Notes under the pieces: generated by a model
Seen by the model: only the letters and a program-made list of their open reading frames with translations
Told to the model about the DNA's origin: nothing
Databases searched by the model: none
Shown: in pieces, positions 16,048 to 25,123 of the stretch
Layout of the letters: the number at the start of each line of letters is the position of its first letter
Numbering within the stretch: position 1 is the stretch's first letter
Translations under genes and position numbers: made by a program
From: Crenobacter intestini
GTDB taxonomy: Bacteria > Pseudomonadota > Gammaproteobacteria > Burkholderiales > Chromobacteriaceae
Reading direction: 5' to 3'
Assembly: GCF_004919095.1 (NCBI RefSeq)
Contig: NZ_STGJ01000003.1
Span: 124,001 to 188,000, forward strand
DNA length: 64,000 nucleotides

Positions 16048-17329
16048 GGCCGGGTCCCTGCTTCCTGATCACTGGCCGGACGAATTGTCCGGCCAGTGTC
16101 GTTTGGAGGTGGGGCTCTCCGGCGGGGTCGACTCGATGGTGCTCTTGCACCTGTTGGTCGCGGCGCGCAAGGAACGCGGCTTTGAGCTTTGCGCCGTGCA
16201 CGTGCACCACGGCTTGAGTGCCGAGGCCGACGCGTGGGTCGCCCATTGCGCGCGCGTGTGCGAGGCGTGGCAGGTGCCGCTGCGCGTCAGGCGGGTGGCC
16301 GTGCGGGTCGAGGGCGGGCAGTCGCTCGAGGCCGTCGCCCGGCGCGAGCGCTACCGCGTCTACCGCGAAAGCACGGCCGACGCGGTGGTGCTCGCCCACC
16401 ATCAGGACGACCTGGCGGAAACCGTGCTGCTGCAACTGTTGCGCGGCGGCGGTGCGCGCGCGCTCGCGGCGATGCCGGCGTGGCGGCAGGACGGCGCGCT
16501 CGCGCTGTGGCGGCCGCTGCTCGCGCGCACCCGCGACGAGCTGCTCGCCTACGCGCGCGAGCACGGCATCGGATGGGTCGACGACGATAGCAACCTGGAT
16601 ACCCGTTGGCGGCGCAACCTGCTGCGCCACCGGGTGATGCCCGGGCTTGCCGCGGCGCTGCCGCACTACCGCGCGCACCTTGCGCGTTCGGCGCAACTGG
16701 CGGCGGACGCCGCCGCGGTGCTGGACGAAGTCGCCGCCGCCGACCTTGCCGCGTGCCTGGCGGGAGACGCCTTGTCACGGGATGGCTTGCTTGCGCTGTC
16801 CCCGCCGCGCCAGCGCGAGCTTCTGCGTCACTGGTGCGCGACGCTCGGGTTTGGCCTGCCGACGCCGGCCGCGCTCGAATCGTTCCGCGGTGCGCTCGTT
16901 GCCGGCCACGCCGGCGCGGTCGCGCTCGAGCTTGCCGGCGCCTCGCTGGTGCACTACCGCGGCCGCATCCATCTGGTGCGCGAGCGCGTGCTGCCCGCCT
17001 GCCAGCCGCTACCCGCGCTTGCCTGTCCCCAGTTGCTGCGCTGCGAGGCGGGGCGCCTCAGTATCGAGCCCGCGTCGCCGGGCTTGCCGATGGCGTGGCT
17101 CGCGGGCGGGCTGTCGCTGCGCGCGCGCGCGGGCGGCGAGCGCCTCGCGCAGCGTGCGGGGACGCGCACGGTCAAGCAATTGCTGCAGGAGGCGGGCGTG
17201 TTGCCGCGCCTGCGCGAGCGCTGGCCACTGCTCTACCGTGGGGAGGCGCTGGTCGCCGTGCCGGGCGTAGCGTTCACGCAGGAGGATAGGGTGGAGGCGG
17301 GTTGGCGGCCGGTGTGGCTGCCGGATTGA
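16019..17329 (+). CDS. tilS: tRNA(Ile)-lysidine synthase TilS
   Basis: TilS adds lysine to C34 of tRNA-Ile(CAU) so that it reads AUA codons. The PP-loop SGGVDS is at about residues 34-39, followed by the family motifs HVHHGLS and ARRERYRV, and [23 protein letters not shown]. The C-terminal TilS domain (about 350-430) contains RAGGERL and [20 protein letters not shown]. The 436-residue length is typical. The ATG at 16019 overlaps accA by 29 bases; a later non-ATG start cannot be excluded because the first 25 residues are not conserved. accA-tilS adjacency is common in beta-proteobacteria and suggests co-transcription. A strong terminator follows. Confidence 0.93.
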   Translation: MDATRKRPRKAGSLLPDHWPDELSGQCRLEVGLSGGVDSMVLLHLLVAARKERGFELCAVHVHHGLSAEADAWVAHCARVCEAWQVPLRVRRVAVRVEGGQSLEAVARRERYRVYRESTADAVVLAHHQDDLAETVLLQLLRGGGARALAAMPAWRQDGALALWRPLLARTRDELLAYAREHGIGWVDDDSNLDTRWRRNLLRHRVMPGLAAALPHYRAHLARSAQLAADAAAVLDEVAAADLAACLAGDALSRDGLLALSPPRQRELLRHWCATLGFGLPTPAALESFRGALVAGHAGAVALELAGASLVHYRGRIHLVRERVLPACQPLPALACPQLLRCEAGRLSIEPASPGLPMAWLAGGLSLRARAGGERLAQRAGTRTVKQLLQEAGVLPRLRERWPLLYRGEALVAVPGVAFTQEDRVEAGWRPVWLPD

Positions 17330-17337
17330 AGGCATGA

Positions 17338-17363
17338 AAAAAGGCGGCCTCGGCCGCCTTTTT
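17338..17363. terminator. Bidirectional rho-independent terminator between tilS and the YccA-like gene
   Basis: AAAAAGGCGGCC (17338-17349) and GGCCGCCTTTTT (17352-17363) are exact reverse complements around TC. The A-run on one side and the T-run on the other let it serve both tilS (+) and the converging gene (-). Confidence 0.92.
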
Positions 17364-17378
17364 ATTTGTGCCGCGAGT

Positions 17379-18068
17379 TTAGTCGCGGTCGCCGCCGAAG
17401 GCCATGAACAGCTGCAGCAGGCTGGTGAACAGGTTGTAGATGCCGATGTAGATGGTCAGCGCGGCGGAGATGTAGTTGGTCTCGCCACCGTCGACGATCA
17501 TCTTGACCTGCCAGAGGATCATCAGCGAGCTGAACAGCGCGAACGCCGCGGCCAGTGTCAGCTGCAGCGCGGGCAGCTGCAGGAAGATGTTGGCGACGAC
17601 GGCGACCATCAGCACGATCGCGCCGACGGTCAGGAAGCGGCCGAGGCCCGACAGGTCACGCTTGGTGGTGGTGGCGATGCCGGCCATCGCGAAGAACACG
17701 ACCGAAGTCGCGCCGCCGGCCATCATCACCAGTTGCGCGCCGTTCTTCAGGCTGAGCGCGACCTGCAGCAAGGGGCCGAGCAGCAGGCCCATGAACAGGG
17801 TGAACACCATCATCAGCACGACGCCCATCGAGCTGTTGCGGTTCTTCTCGATCGCGAACATCAGGCCGTACAGCACGGCAAGCATGATCAGGCTGGACAT
17901 GATCGGGCTGCCCGCCATGAACGCGAAGCTCATGTTGGTGCCGATCACCGCGCCGAAGATGGTCGGGATCATCGACAGGGCCAGAAGCGCGTAGGTATTG
18001 CGCAGAACCTTATGGCTGGACCCGACCTGAGTGGTGCTCGTGTAGGCCGTGTGAAGGTTCGGTTGCAT
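17379..18068 (-). CDS. yccA: Bax inhibitor-1/YccA family inner-membrane protein
   Basis: The 229-residue protein has seven predicted hydrophobic helices and the BI-1 family features: N-terminal VLRNTYALLALSMIPT, internal NGAQLVMMAGGATSVVFFAM, and a C-terminal TNYISAALTIYIGIYNLFTSLLQL-type end rich in the family's Tyr-Asn-Leu-Phe pattern. E. coli YccA interacts with and modulates the FtsH protease; eukaryotic BI-1 handles Ca2+ leak. The gene symbol is given by family similarity. A terminator separates it from converging tilS. Confidence 0.88.
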   Translation of the reverse strand: MQPNLHTAYTSTTQVGSSHKVLRNTYALLALSMIPTIFGAVIGTNMSFAFMAGSPIMSSLIMLAVLYGLMFAIEKNRNSSMGVVLMMVFTLFMGLLLGPLLQVALSLKNGAQLVMMAGGATSVVFFAMAGIATTTKRDLSGLGRFLTVGAIVLMVAVVANIFLQLPALQLTLAAAFALFSSLMILWQVKMIVDGGETNYISAALTIYIGIYNLFTSLLQLFMAFGGDRD

Positions 18069-18157
18069 AAGGTTGTGTCTCCTTGTGGGTTGCGGTGAGC
18101 GTGTGACTTCACCAATGGTAATTGGTTTCCATTATGGATGGAATTTTCGTGGCTGTC

Positions 18158-18186
18158 TTGCCAGTGGCAGGCGCTGCGTGTAAGCT
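18158..18186 (+). promoter_or_regulatory. Candidate promoter of tRNA-Leu
   Basis: TTGCCA (18158-18163) and TAAGCT (18181-18186) are 17 bases apart, ending 40 bases before the tRNA-Leu. The -10 is imperfect but the -35 and spacing are good. Confidence 0.45.
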
Positions 18187-18226
18187 GCGCGCTCCTGTTT
18201 CGGGCGTGCGCGCCCGGCAAGACGGG

Positions 18227-18311
18227 GCGAGGGTGGCGGAATTGGTAGACGCACTGGATTTAGGTTCCAGCGCCGCAAGGCGTGTGAGTTCGAGTCTCAT
18301 CCCTCGCACCA
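18227..18311 (+). tRNA. tRNA-Leu (TAG)
   Basis: A class II tRNA of 85 bases including encoded CCA, starting GCGAGGGTGGCGGAATTGG. The anticodon loop TTTAGGT gives anticodon TAG, decoding CTN leucine codons. A long variable arm (CGCCGCAAGGCG) is present, as expected for leucine tRNAs. Confidence 0.95.
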
Positions 18312-18340
18312 GCGGTTGTTGATTGGCCGCGATTGCAAGT

Positions 18341-18393
18341 ACAAACCCGTGTCGATGATGGCTAAGCCGTATCGCGCGGGTTTTGTCTTTTTT
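18341..18393 (+). terminator. Possible terminator after tRNA-Leu
   Basis: ACAAACCCG (18341-18349) can pair with CGGGTTTTGT (18377-18386) with one bulged T, across a loop of 27 bases, and a T6 run follows at 18388-18393. The long loop makes this less certain than the other terminators. Confidence 0.5.
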
Positions 18394-18440
18394 GCGCCCA
18401 TTCTTTGGTGCTGCGGCAACCCCGCGTTGCTTTGGCCAGC

Positions 18441-18465
18441 AAAAAGGCACCCCGCAGGGTGCCTT
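18441..18465 (-). terminator. Rho-independent terminator of efp
   Basis: AAGGCACCC (18444-18452) pairs with GGGTGCCTT (18457-18465) around CGCA. Read on the minus strand it is followed by a T-run (complement of 18441-18445), about 20 bases after the efp stop. Confidence 0.88.
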
Positions 18466-18486
18466 GCCGAATGCGGCCTGCCTTGC

Positions 18487-19050
18487 TTAGGCGCGCTTCT
18501 TGAATTCGTTGGTGCGGGTGTCGATCTCGATCTTCTCGCCGGTGTTCACGAACGCCGGAACCTGCACTTCGAAGGTGGTGCCTACCAGGCGGGCCGGCTT
18601 GAGGACCTTGCCCGAGGTGTCGCCGCGCACGGCCGGTTCGGTGTACTCGACTTCGCGCACGACGGTGGTCGGCAGTTCAACCGAGATCGCCTTGCCGTCG
18701 TAGAAGGTCACCTGGCACACGTCTTCCATGCCGTCGACGATGTAGTTGATGGTGTCGCCCAGGTTGTCGGCTTCGACTTCGTACTGGTTGAATTCGCTGT
18801 CCATGAACACGTACATCGGGTCTGCGAAGTAGGTGTAGGTGCAGTCCTTGCGGTCGAGCACGATCACGTCGAACTTGTCGTCGGCGCGGTAAACGGTTTC
18901 AGAGCCAGCACCGGTCAGCAGGTTCTTCATCTTCATCTTGACGACGGAAGCGTTACGGCCGGACTTGCTGAATTCGGCTTTCTGCACAACCATCGGGTCG
19001 TTGCCGACCATGAATACGTTGCCTGGACGGAGTTCCTGTGCGGTTTTCAT
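18487..19050 (-). CDS. efp: Elongation factor P, arginine-modified type
   Basis: EF-P rescues ribosomes stalled at polyproline stretches. The 187-residue protein has the three-domain EF-P layout, opening [13 protein letters not shown]. At the tip of domain I the loop is SKSGRNAS with Arg32, not the Lys34 of E. coli. This Arg32 form is modified by rhamnosylation through EarP, encoded 57 bases upstream on the same strand. On the minus strand a TACAAT-like -10 (19115-19110), overlapping the end of earP, could give efp its own transcript. A terminator follows. Confidence 0.97.
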   Translation of the reverse strand: MKTAQELRPGNVFMVGNDPMVVQKAEFSKSGRNASVVKMKMKNLLTGAGSETVYRADDKFDVIVLDRKDCTYTYFADPMYVFMDSEFNQYEVEADNLGDTINYIVDGMEDVCQVTFYDGKAISVELPTTVVREVEYTEPAVRGDTSGKVLKPARLVGTTFEVQVPAFVNTGEKIEIDTRTNEFKKRA

Positions 19051-19107
19051 TGCGTGTAAGTTCCCAAACTCTTGAATTAAATCGGAAAAGCGGTTCCGAG
19101 AAACGGG

Positions 19108-20247
19108 CTATTGTAGCCGGTTTTCGCAGAAATGCACCAGTCTTGTCGCAAGATCGCCGCCGACGAGCTGCCGGCCGGCCCACTGCCAGCCGTGGCGGGT
19201 CAGCATGGGCGTGCTGGCGATGAAGGCGTCCCAGTGTTCGGCGAGGCCTCGGTGGCGGTTGAACGCGTGTTGCGCGGTGACCAGCGCGTCGCGCGTCGCG
19301 CCATCCAGCGACGCGGTGTAGCGCTCGAGGAAGGCGTCGAGCTTCACCATGTGCGCGTCCTCGTCCTGCGGGTAGATGTGCCACAGGAAGGGGCGCGCCG
19401 CCCATTGCGCGCGCATGAAGCTGTCCTCGCCGCGCACGATGTTGACGTCGCAGCTCCACAGCAGGCGGTCAAACCCCGCCTGGTCGGTGAACGGCAGCAC
19501 GTCGACCTGCAGCTGGCCCAGGCGCACGCTGTCGCCGGCGGCAAGTTTCTCTTGCCCGAGCGCGCGCGCGACGTCGGCGAGCACCCGGCTTGCCGGCACC
19601 AGTACCCGCCACGGGGTGCCGCTGCTGGCGAGGTGTTGCAGCCAGGGCGTGACCGCCGCGTTCTCGTAGCAGAACAGGCTGGCCCAGCGCTCGGCGCCCC
19701 GGCGGGGCGCGACGCCGCGTGCCTGCCACCAGGCGGCCTGGCCGGCGGCGTCGGCCTGCCAGCGCTCGCGTTGACGGGTCAGGCCCGCTTCGCAGATCAC
19801 GCCGCCGGTCTTCTCGCCGAAGCCGGGGAAGAAGAAGTATTTGGTCAGTGGCAGGCGCGGGTGCGGGGAGGGCAGCGCGTGGCAGCCTTCGACCCAGCTT
19901 TCTGCCGACAGGTATTCGAGGTTGATCCAGACCGGCGCCACCTGACGTTCGGCCATCGCCTGCTGGTAGTGGTGCGGCAGCGCGCAACCGAATGCTTCGA
20001 TCACGACGTCGGCGATGGCGTCGGGCGCGGCGACACCCGGTACCCAGTGCACGACTTCGACCCGGCCGACCGTCTGGCTCGCGGCGTTCGCGTCGACGCC
20101 AGGCTCGATGCGCGCGAAGCTCTTGAGATCGTCGACCCACAGCCGCATGCGCCAGCCTTTTTCGTGGTCGAGCTGGCGGGCGAGGCGCCAGGCGACGCCG
20201 ATGTCGCCGAAGTTGTCGATGACGTTGCAGAAAAGGTCGCAGTGCAC
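19108..20247 (-). CDS. earP: EF-P arginine rhamnosyltransferase EarP
   Basis: EarP transfers rhamnose from dTDP-rhamnose to Arg32 of EF-P. The 379-residue protein starts at a GTG preceded by GGAG: CDLFCNVIDNFGDIGVAWRL carries Asp11 and Asp15, the positions of the two essential aspartates, and the conserved RGEDSFMRAQWAARPFLWHIYPQ segment near the C-terminus contains the catalytic-site glutamate region. The open frame continues upstream without conservation, so the GTG at 20247 is preferred. It lies directly upstream of efp, its substrate. dTDP-rhamnose synthesis genes are not in the window. Confidence 0.95.
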   Translation of the reverse strand: MHCDLFCNVIDNFGDIGVAWRLARQLDHEKGWRMRLWVDDLKSFARIEPGVDANAASQTVGRVEVVHWVPGVAAPDAIADVVIEAFGCALPHHYQQAMAERQVAPVWINLEYLSAESWVEGCHALPSPHPRLPLTKYFFFPGFGEKTGGVICEAGLTRQRERWQADAAGQAAWWQARGVAPRRGAERWASLFCYENAAVTPWLQHLASSGTPWRVLVPASRVLADVARALGQEKLAAGDSVRLGQLQVDVLPFTDQAGFDRLLWSCDVNIVRGEDSFMRAQWAARPFLWHIYPQDEDAHMVKLDAFLERYTASLDGATRDALVTAQHAFNRHRGLAEHWDAFIASTPMLTRHGWQWAGRQLVGGDLATRLVHFCENRLQ

Positions 20248-20299
20248 GGGGCTCTCCAGTCGGCGGGGGCGCGATTGTAAACGGACGGCGTGGGCGTTG

Positions 20300-20623
20300 T
20301 CAGGCCGCACCGAAGAACACCGCCAGCCAGACGGTGTCGCTGCCGTTGGCGGTACGCTCGACGCGGTGGCGGCAGCCGGCGGGCAGCCACGCCCAGGCGC
20401 CGGGGGTGAGCGTGAGCCGCTTGCCGTCATCGAACCCAAGCTCGGCCTCGCCGCTGACCAGCAGCACGAACTCGTCCTCGTCTTGCTCATACCAGAACCC
20501 CGGCGGGGAGGCCTGTCCGTGCGAGACGATGCGCTCGACGCGCCCGCCACCCGAGCGCACGAGCGTCTCGAAACGCTCGGCGTCGAGCGCCGCGGGCAGC
20601 GCCGAGAGCAGGTGGCCGTTCAT
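20300..20623 (-). CDS. Small cupin-domain protein
   Basis: A 107-residue single cupin barrel. Both cupin motifs can be read: the first as FWYEQDEDEFVLLVSGEAEL, the second as LTPGAWAWLPAGCRHRVE. The metal-binding pattern is partly altered: the first motif has YEQDEDEF where classical cupins have HxHxxxE. No enzyme role can be assigned. Its start overlaps the stop of the aminopeptidase gene by four bases, so it is translationally coupled to it, and earP follows 52 bases later. Confidence 0.8.
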   Translation of the reverse strand: MNGHLLSALPAALDAERFETLVRSGGGRVERIVSHGQASPPGFWYEQDEDEFVLLVSGEAELGFDDGKRLTLTPGAWAWLPAGCRHRVERTANGSDTVWLAVFFGAA

Positions 20624-22407
20624 CGTGCGGGTAGGGGCTCGGTGGCGGCGAGCAGCCACGCGAGCGCGTCGCCTGCCAGCTGGGGCGACAGCCGCTCGCG
20701 CACGCGCGCGTGGTAGGCGTCCAGCCACGCAGTCTCGTCGGCGCTTAGCAGGGCAAGGTCGAGGCAGCGGGTGTCGATCGGGCACAATGTCATCGTCTCG
20801 AAGGCGAGGAAGTCGCCGAAGCCCGCGTTGCCGGCGGCCACGTTGAGCACCAGGTTCTCGATGCGCACGCCCCACTGCCCCGGGCGGTAGATGCCCGGCT
20901 CGATCGAGGTGAGCATGCCTTCGAGCATCGCCTTGTCAGGGGTGATTGCCGCGCGCGAGATGCTCTGCGGCCCCTCGTGCACGTTGAGGAAGTAGCCGAC
21001 GCCGTGGCCCACGCCGTGGCCGAAGTCGACACCGTCGCGCCACATGGGCGCGCGCGCCAGCGCGTCGAGCGCAGGCGAGGGCGTGCCTGCCGGGAAGTGC
21101 GCGCTGGAGAGCGCGATCACGCCCTGCAAGACGCGGGTGCAGTCGCGCTTTTGTCCGGCCGAGGGCGTGCCGATGGCGACGACGCGGGTGATGTCGGTGG
21201 TGCCGCCCAGATACTGGCCGCCGGAGTCGATCAACAGCAGGCCGTCGCCTTTGACCTCGCTGTGCGCGGCTTCGGTCGCACGGTAGTGCGGCAGCGCGCC
21301 GTTGGCGTTGAAGCCTGCGATGGTCGCGAAACTCAGCCCGACAAAGCCCGCTTGGCGCGCGCGCGCCGCGGTCAGCCGCTCGTCCACGGTCAGCTCGGTG
21401 ACGCGCTCGCCGCGCTTAAGCGCCTCTTCCAGCCATGCGAAGAATTCGCACAGCGCGGCGCCGTCCGCTTCCATGGTGCGGCGGATCTGCGCGGCCTCGG
21501 CCGGCAGCTTGCGCGACTTCATAAGCGTCCCCGGGTTGATCGTCTCGACCTTGCGCACGGCCGGCGCAGGCGCGGCCGCGAAGCCGTGCGTCACGCGTGC
21601 GGGGTCGAGCAGCAACGTGCCGCCGGACAGCGATGCGAGCGCGGCCTTGGCGGTGTCGTAAGGCGCGAGGGTGACGCCGTCGGCGGCGAGCACGGCCGCA
21701 AGGGCCGGGTCTATGCGCGACGCGTCGACAAACAGCGTCGCGCTGTCCTCTGACAGCAACAGGTGGGCGAGGAAGACCGGGTTGTACTCGACGTCGCTGC
21801 CCCTGAGGTTGGTCAGCCACGCGATGTCGTCGAGCGTGGAGAGCCAGTGCCAGCTGGCGCCGGCGTCCCGCATCGCCGCGCGTACGCGCGCGAGCTTGCT
21901 GGCGCGCGTCTCGCCCGCCCACGGTGCCATGTGTTCGTAGACGCGCGAGGCGGGCAGCGCCGGGCGGTCTGCCCAGACTTGCCCCGGCAGGTCGACGCCG
22001 TAGTCGATGTGTGCGCCGCCGGTGCCCAGCAACGCTTCCAGCGCGCGCGCGGCGCTGCTGGACAGCACGTCGCCGTCGATTGCCAGACGCTCGCCGGGTT
22101 TGAGCGTGTTGGCGAGCCATTGCAGGTATTCCTGGCTGGCGGCGGTCTGCACCTTCATCAGGGTGACGCCGCTGCCCGTAAGCTCGTGCTCGGCCTGCTC
22201 CCAATAACGGCTGTCCGCCCACAAGCCGGCGAAATCGGCGGTGACGACCAGCGTGCCGGCGGAGCCGGTAAAGCCGGACAGCCAGACGCGCGCCTGCCAG
22301 TGCGGGCACAGGTATTCGGACAGGTGCGGGTCGGCGGTCGGGATCAGGCAGGCGGCGTAGCCTTGTGTCTGCATGGCCTCGCGCAGGGCAAGGAGGGCGG
22401 AATTCAT
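20620..22407 (-). CDS. Xaa-Pro aminopeptidase (M24B family)
   Basis: The 595-residue protein matches the long, three-domain aminopeptidase P type: two creatinase-like N-terminal domains (about 1-300) and a C-terminal pita-bread metalloenzyme domain. The dimetal ligands are visible: two Asp in LLIDSGGQYLGGTTDITR, His in GHGVGHGVGYF, Glu in TSIEPGIYR and Glu in GVRIENLVL. It removes N-terminal residues from X-Pro peptides in the cytoplasm. The ATG at 22407 gives the conserved N-terminus MNSALLALREAM; upstream in-frame residues are not conserved. It is followed by the coupled cupin gene. Confidence 0.92.
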   Translation of the reverse strand: MNSALLALREAMQTQGYAACLIPTADPHLSEYLCPHWQARVWLSGFTGSAGTLVVTADFAGLWADSRYWEQAEHELTGSGVTLMKVQTAASQEYLQWLANTLKPGERLAIDGDVLSSSAARALEALLGTGGAHIDYGVDLPGQVWADRPALPASRVYEHMAPWAGETRASKLARVRAAMRDAGASWHWLSTLDDIAWLTNLRGSDVEYNPVFLAHLLLSEDSATLFVDASRIDPALAAVLAADGVTLAPYDTAKAALASLSGGTLLLDPARVTHGFAAAPAPAVRKVETINPGTLMKSRKLPAEAAQIRRTMEADGAALCEFFAWLEEALKRGERVTELTVDERLTAARARQAGFVGLSFATIAGFNANGALPHYRATEAAHSEVKGDGLLLIDSGGQYLGGTTDITRVVAIGTPSAGQKRDCTRVLQGVIALSSAHFPAGTPSPALDALARAPMWRDGVDFGHGVGHGVGYFLNVHEGPQSISRAAITPDKAMLEGMLTSIEPGIYRPGQWGVRIENLVLNVAAGNAGFGDFLAFETMTLCPIDTRCLDLALLSADETAWLDAYHARVRERLSPQLAGDALAWLLAATEPLPAR

Positions 22408-22544
22408 CGTGGCCGTTTCCGGTAGTTTGCAAACGACCATTGTCGGCCGGCATCGGCAGGGCGGCAAGCATGGCTGCACCCGGAACTGCCATCAAATCTG
22501 GATGTCCTACCGGCGGTTTTCACCCATTTGAAGTGAGACAAACG

Positions 22545-23289
22545 ATGTTCAAGAAGTTATTGGCTGCCGCCGGCGTCGGCGGTGCGACGGTCGACATCCG
22601 GCTTGCCAACCCGCGGCTCGCGCCGGGCGAGGTGCTCAGCGGCGAGGTGGTGGTGCAGGGCGGTAGCGTCGCGCAGCGCATCGAGGCGATCGAGCTCTTG
22701 CTGATGGCCGAAGTCGAGGTCGAGTCGGGGGACCACGAGCATCGCGAAGCGCGCGCTGGGTCGCCTGCGGGTGTCGGACGGGCTGCAGATCGAGGCGGGC
22801 GAGACACGCGCGCTGCCGTTCGCGCTGACGCTGCCGCGCGAGACGCCGGTCAACCTGCTGAACCACCATGGCCGTCCGTTGGCGGTATGGATCCATACCG
22901 ACCTCGCGATCGCGCAGGCGCGCGACAACGACGACCGCGACTGGCTGGAAGTGGCGCCGACCCCGCAGATGCAGGCCCTGTTCGCCGCGTTCGAGACGCT
23001 GGGCTGGGGGCTCTACAGCACCGACGTCGAGGCCGGCACCGCGCGTGCCGGTCAGGTCGCGACCACGCTTGGCTGCTATCAGGAGTTCGAGCTGCGCCCG
23101 TACCGCTCGCAGTGGCAGCTGCAGGAGATCGAGTTGACCTTCATCCCGGACGGCGACGCCTGCCAGGTGCTGGTCGAAATCGACGCCCGCTTCGGGCGCG
23201 ACGGCTACACGGTGCTGACGATGGGGCGCGATTACGCCACGGTCGACTGGGCGCGCCGCCTCTGCGAACGCATCCCCGCTTTGGGTTGA
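22545..23289 (+). pseudogene. Spo0M/SpoOM-like arrestin-fold protein, interrupted by a frameshift
   Basis: Reading from ATG 22545 gives MFKKLLAAAGVGGATVDIRL, LAPGEVLSGEVVVQGGS and IEAIELLLMAEVEVES, the N-terminal half of a Spo0M-type protein. The second half is one frame away, from about 22735 to 23289: IAKRALGRLRVSDGLQ, ALPFALTLPRETPVNLLN, LEVAPTPQM and LTFIPDGDACQVLVEID. Deleting one base in the G5 run at 22727-22731 restores a single 247-residue reading frame across the junction. Spo0M affects sporulation control in Bacillus; in proteobacteria its role is unknown. Either the gene is inactivated, the homopolymer is slippery, or the sequence carries an error. Confidence 0.82.
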
Positions 23290-23295
23290 GCCAGT

Positions 23296-23321
23296 AAAAA
23301 AAGCCGGGCGTTGCCCGGCTT
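23296..23321 (-). terminator. Rho-independent terminator of the small lipoprotein gene
   Basis: AAGCCGGGC (23301-23309) pairs with GCCCGGCTT (23313-23321) around GTT. On the minus strand it is followed by a T7 run (complement of 23296-23302). It may also stop transcripts from the Spo0M-like gene. Confidence 0.88.
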
Positions 23322-23340
23322 CTTGTCGGCCTTGCTAGCT

Positions 23341-23706
23341 TCAGTTGCCGAGAATCTTGAGCACGGCCTTGGCGTCGGACGCCTGCTGCTTGAGCGTGTC
23401 GACCTGCTCCTTGAGCTCGGGGTTGACGATGGCGGCGGCCTCGCCGAGCTTCTTGGCGACGCCGAAGGCGGCGGACGCCTGCGACTTGAGCTCGGCTACC
23501 GGCGCGCTGCCGTCCTTGACCTGTGCCTTCAATTCGCCAATGGCGGCGGACGCCTGCGCCTTCAGGTCGCTCAGGGAAGCGCTCGAGTCGCTGTTGGCGA
23601 CACCGATGGCGGCGGAGGCGGCCTGCTGCAGTTTGGCGGTGTCCTCGCCGCTGCACGCGGCCAGCAGCACGGTCAGGGTCATCGCGACGGGGATCATGGG
23701 TTTCAT
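23341..23706 (-). CDS. Small repeat-containing lipoprotein
   Basis: The 121-residue protein starts with a lipoprotein signal (MKPMIPVAMTLTVLLAAC; lipobox LAAC, Cys18). The mature part is a helical repeat protein: QQAASAAIG, KAQASAAIGELKAQ and KSQASAAFGVAK recur at regular distances of about 25-30 residues, followed by a heptad-like ELKEQVDTLKQQASDAKAVL. It is probably an elongated coiled-coil lipoprotein. I do not recognise a named family. A strong terminator follows and the convergent Spo0M-like gene faces it. Confidence 0.8.
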   Translation of the reverse strand: MKPMIPVAMTLTVLLAACSGEDTAKLQQAASAAIGVANSDSSASLSDLKAQASAAIGELKAQVKDGSAPVAELKSQASAAFGVAKKLGEAAAIVNPELKEQVDTLKQQASDAKAVLKILGN

Positions 23707-23783
23707 GCGTGGAGGCTCTCTTGCTGTGGAATCCAGAGTCTGAGCATGGCAGATTCGACAAGTTCCCGCCTTGTCGGGCCAAG

Positions 23784-23810
23784 AAAAACGCCGCGCATCG
23801 GCGCGGCGTT
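23784..23810 (-). terminator. Rho-independent terminator of phaA
   Basis: AACGCCGCGC (23787-23796) pairs with GCGCGGCGTT (23801-23810) around ATCG. On the minus strand a T-run follows (complement of 23784-23788), about 20 bases after the phaA stop. Confidence 0.88.
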
Positions 23811-23830
23811 GTCGGGTAGCAGGCTCAGGC

Positions 23831-25012
23831 TCAGGCCGCTTCGATCGCCAGCGCGACGCCCATGCCGCCGCCGATGCACAGCGTGGCGAGGCCCTTCTTG
23901 GCTTCGCGGCGCTTCATCTCGTGCAAGAGGGTGACCAGCACGCGGGCGCCGGACGCGCCGACCGGGTGGCCGATCGCGATCGCGCCACCGTTGACGTTGA
24001 CCTTGCTGAGGTCCCACTCGAGCTCGCGGGCGACGCCCAGCGCCTGCGCGGCGAACGCTTCGTTGGCCTCGATCAGGTCGAGGTCCTGCAGGCGCCAGCC
24101 GGCCTGCGCCAATGCCTTGCGGGTCGAGTCGACCGGGCCCATGCCCATGATCTCGGGCGCGCAGCCGGTCAGCGCGTAGCCGCGCACCACGGCCAGCGGG
24201 GTCAGCCCCAGCTCGGCGGCCTTCTTCGCCGACATCATCATTACCGCGGCGGCGCCGTCGTTGATGCCGGAGGCGTTGCCGGCGGTGACCGTGCCGTCCT
24301 TCTTGAAGGCCGGGCGCATCTTCGCTAGCGCGTCGTAGGTGGCGCCCTGGCGGATAAACTCGTCCTGGTCGAAGGCGAGCGCGTCGCCTTTCTTCTGCGG
24401 CACCATCACCGGCACGATCTCGTCGGCGAAGCGGCCGGCGGCTTGGGCGGCTTCGGCGCGGTTCTGCGAGGTGACGGCGAAGCGGTCCTGCTCTTCACGG
24501 GTGATGCCGTATTTCTCTGCGATGTTCTCGGCGGTGATGCCCATGTGGTAGCCGTTGTAGGCGTCGGTCAGCGCGTCGAGGATCATGTGGTCGACCAGCT
24601 GCGCCGAGCCCATGCGGAAGCCGTCGCGCGAGCCGGGCAACAGGTGCGGCGACATCGACATGCTTTCCTGGCCGCCGGCGATCACGATCTCGGCGTTGCC
24701 CAGCGCGATCGCCTGCGCGGCGAGATGGGTCGCGCGCAGGCCGGAGCCGCACAGCACGTTCAGCGACGAGGCCGGGGTGGTGACCGGCAGGCCGGCCTTG
24801 ATCAGCGCCTGGCGCGCCGGGTTCTGTCCGGTGCCGGCGGTCAGGATCTGGCCGAGGATGACTTCGCTGACGGCTTCGGCGCTAACGCCGGTTTCGGCGA
24901 GCAGCGCCTTGATCACGGTCGCGCCAAGCTCGGGCGAGGCGATCTTGGCGAGGCTGCCGCCGAAGCTGCCGACGGCGGTACGTTTTGCTGCGACGATGAC
25001 GACTTCTTGCAT
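23831..25012 (-). CDS. phaA: Acetyl-CoA acetyltransferase (beta-ketothiolase)
   Basis: The thiolase condenses two acetyl-CoA into acetoacetyl-CoA, the first step of polyhydroxybutyrate synthesis. The 393-residue protein has the acylation cysteine in [17 protein letters not shown], the histidine in [18 protein letters not shown], and the second cysteine in [17 protein letters not shown]. The ATG at 25012 gives the normal N-terminus [19 protein letters not shown]. It lies 111 bases downstream of phaC on the same strand. The phaA symbol rests on that neighbourhood; atoB would be the name by function alone. phaB is not in the window. Confidence 0.94.
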   Translation of the reverse strand: MQEVVIVAAKRTAVGSFGGSLAKIASPELGATVIKALLAETGVSAEAVSEVILGQILTAGTGQNPARQALIKAGLPVTTPASSLNVLCGSGLRATHLAAQAIALGNAEIVIAGGQESMSMSPHLLPGSRDGFRMGSAQLVDHMILDALTDAYNGYHMGITAENIAEKYGITREEQDRFAVTSQNRAEAAQAAGRFADEIVPVMVPQKKGDALAFDQDEFIRQGATYDALAKMRPAFKKDGTVTAGNASGINDGAAAVMMMSAKKAAELGLTPLAVVRGYALTGCAPEIMGMGPVDSTRKALAQAGWRLQDLDLIEANEAFAAQALGVARELEWDLSKVNVNGGAIAIGHPVGASGARVLVTLLHEMKRREAKKGLATLCIGGGMGVALAIEAA

Positions 25013-25068
25013 GGGTTTCTCCTGACTCTTTTTGTACGGGTGCGGCTGGGTTTTGACTGCAACGCGGA

Positions 25069-25083
25069 TGTTGCCATGCAACA
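25069..25083. promoter_or_regulatory. Inverted repeat before phaA, candidate PhaR operator
   Basis: TGTTGC (25069-25074) and GCAACA (25078-25083) are exact reverse complements around CAT, in the phaC-phaA gap about 57 bases before phaA. The TGC...GCA pattern recalls reported binding sites of the PHA repressor PhaR. No phaR gene is in the window. Confidence 0.4.
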
Positions 25084-25123
25084 AACGCGTTGAACAGCCA
25101 TTTTCGAGCGTTTGCTCGGTGTG

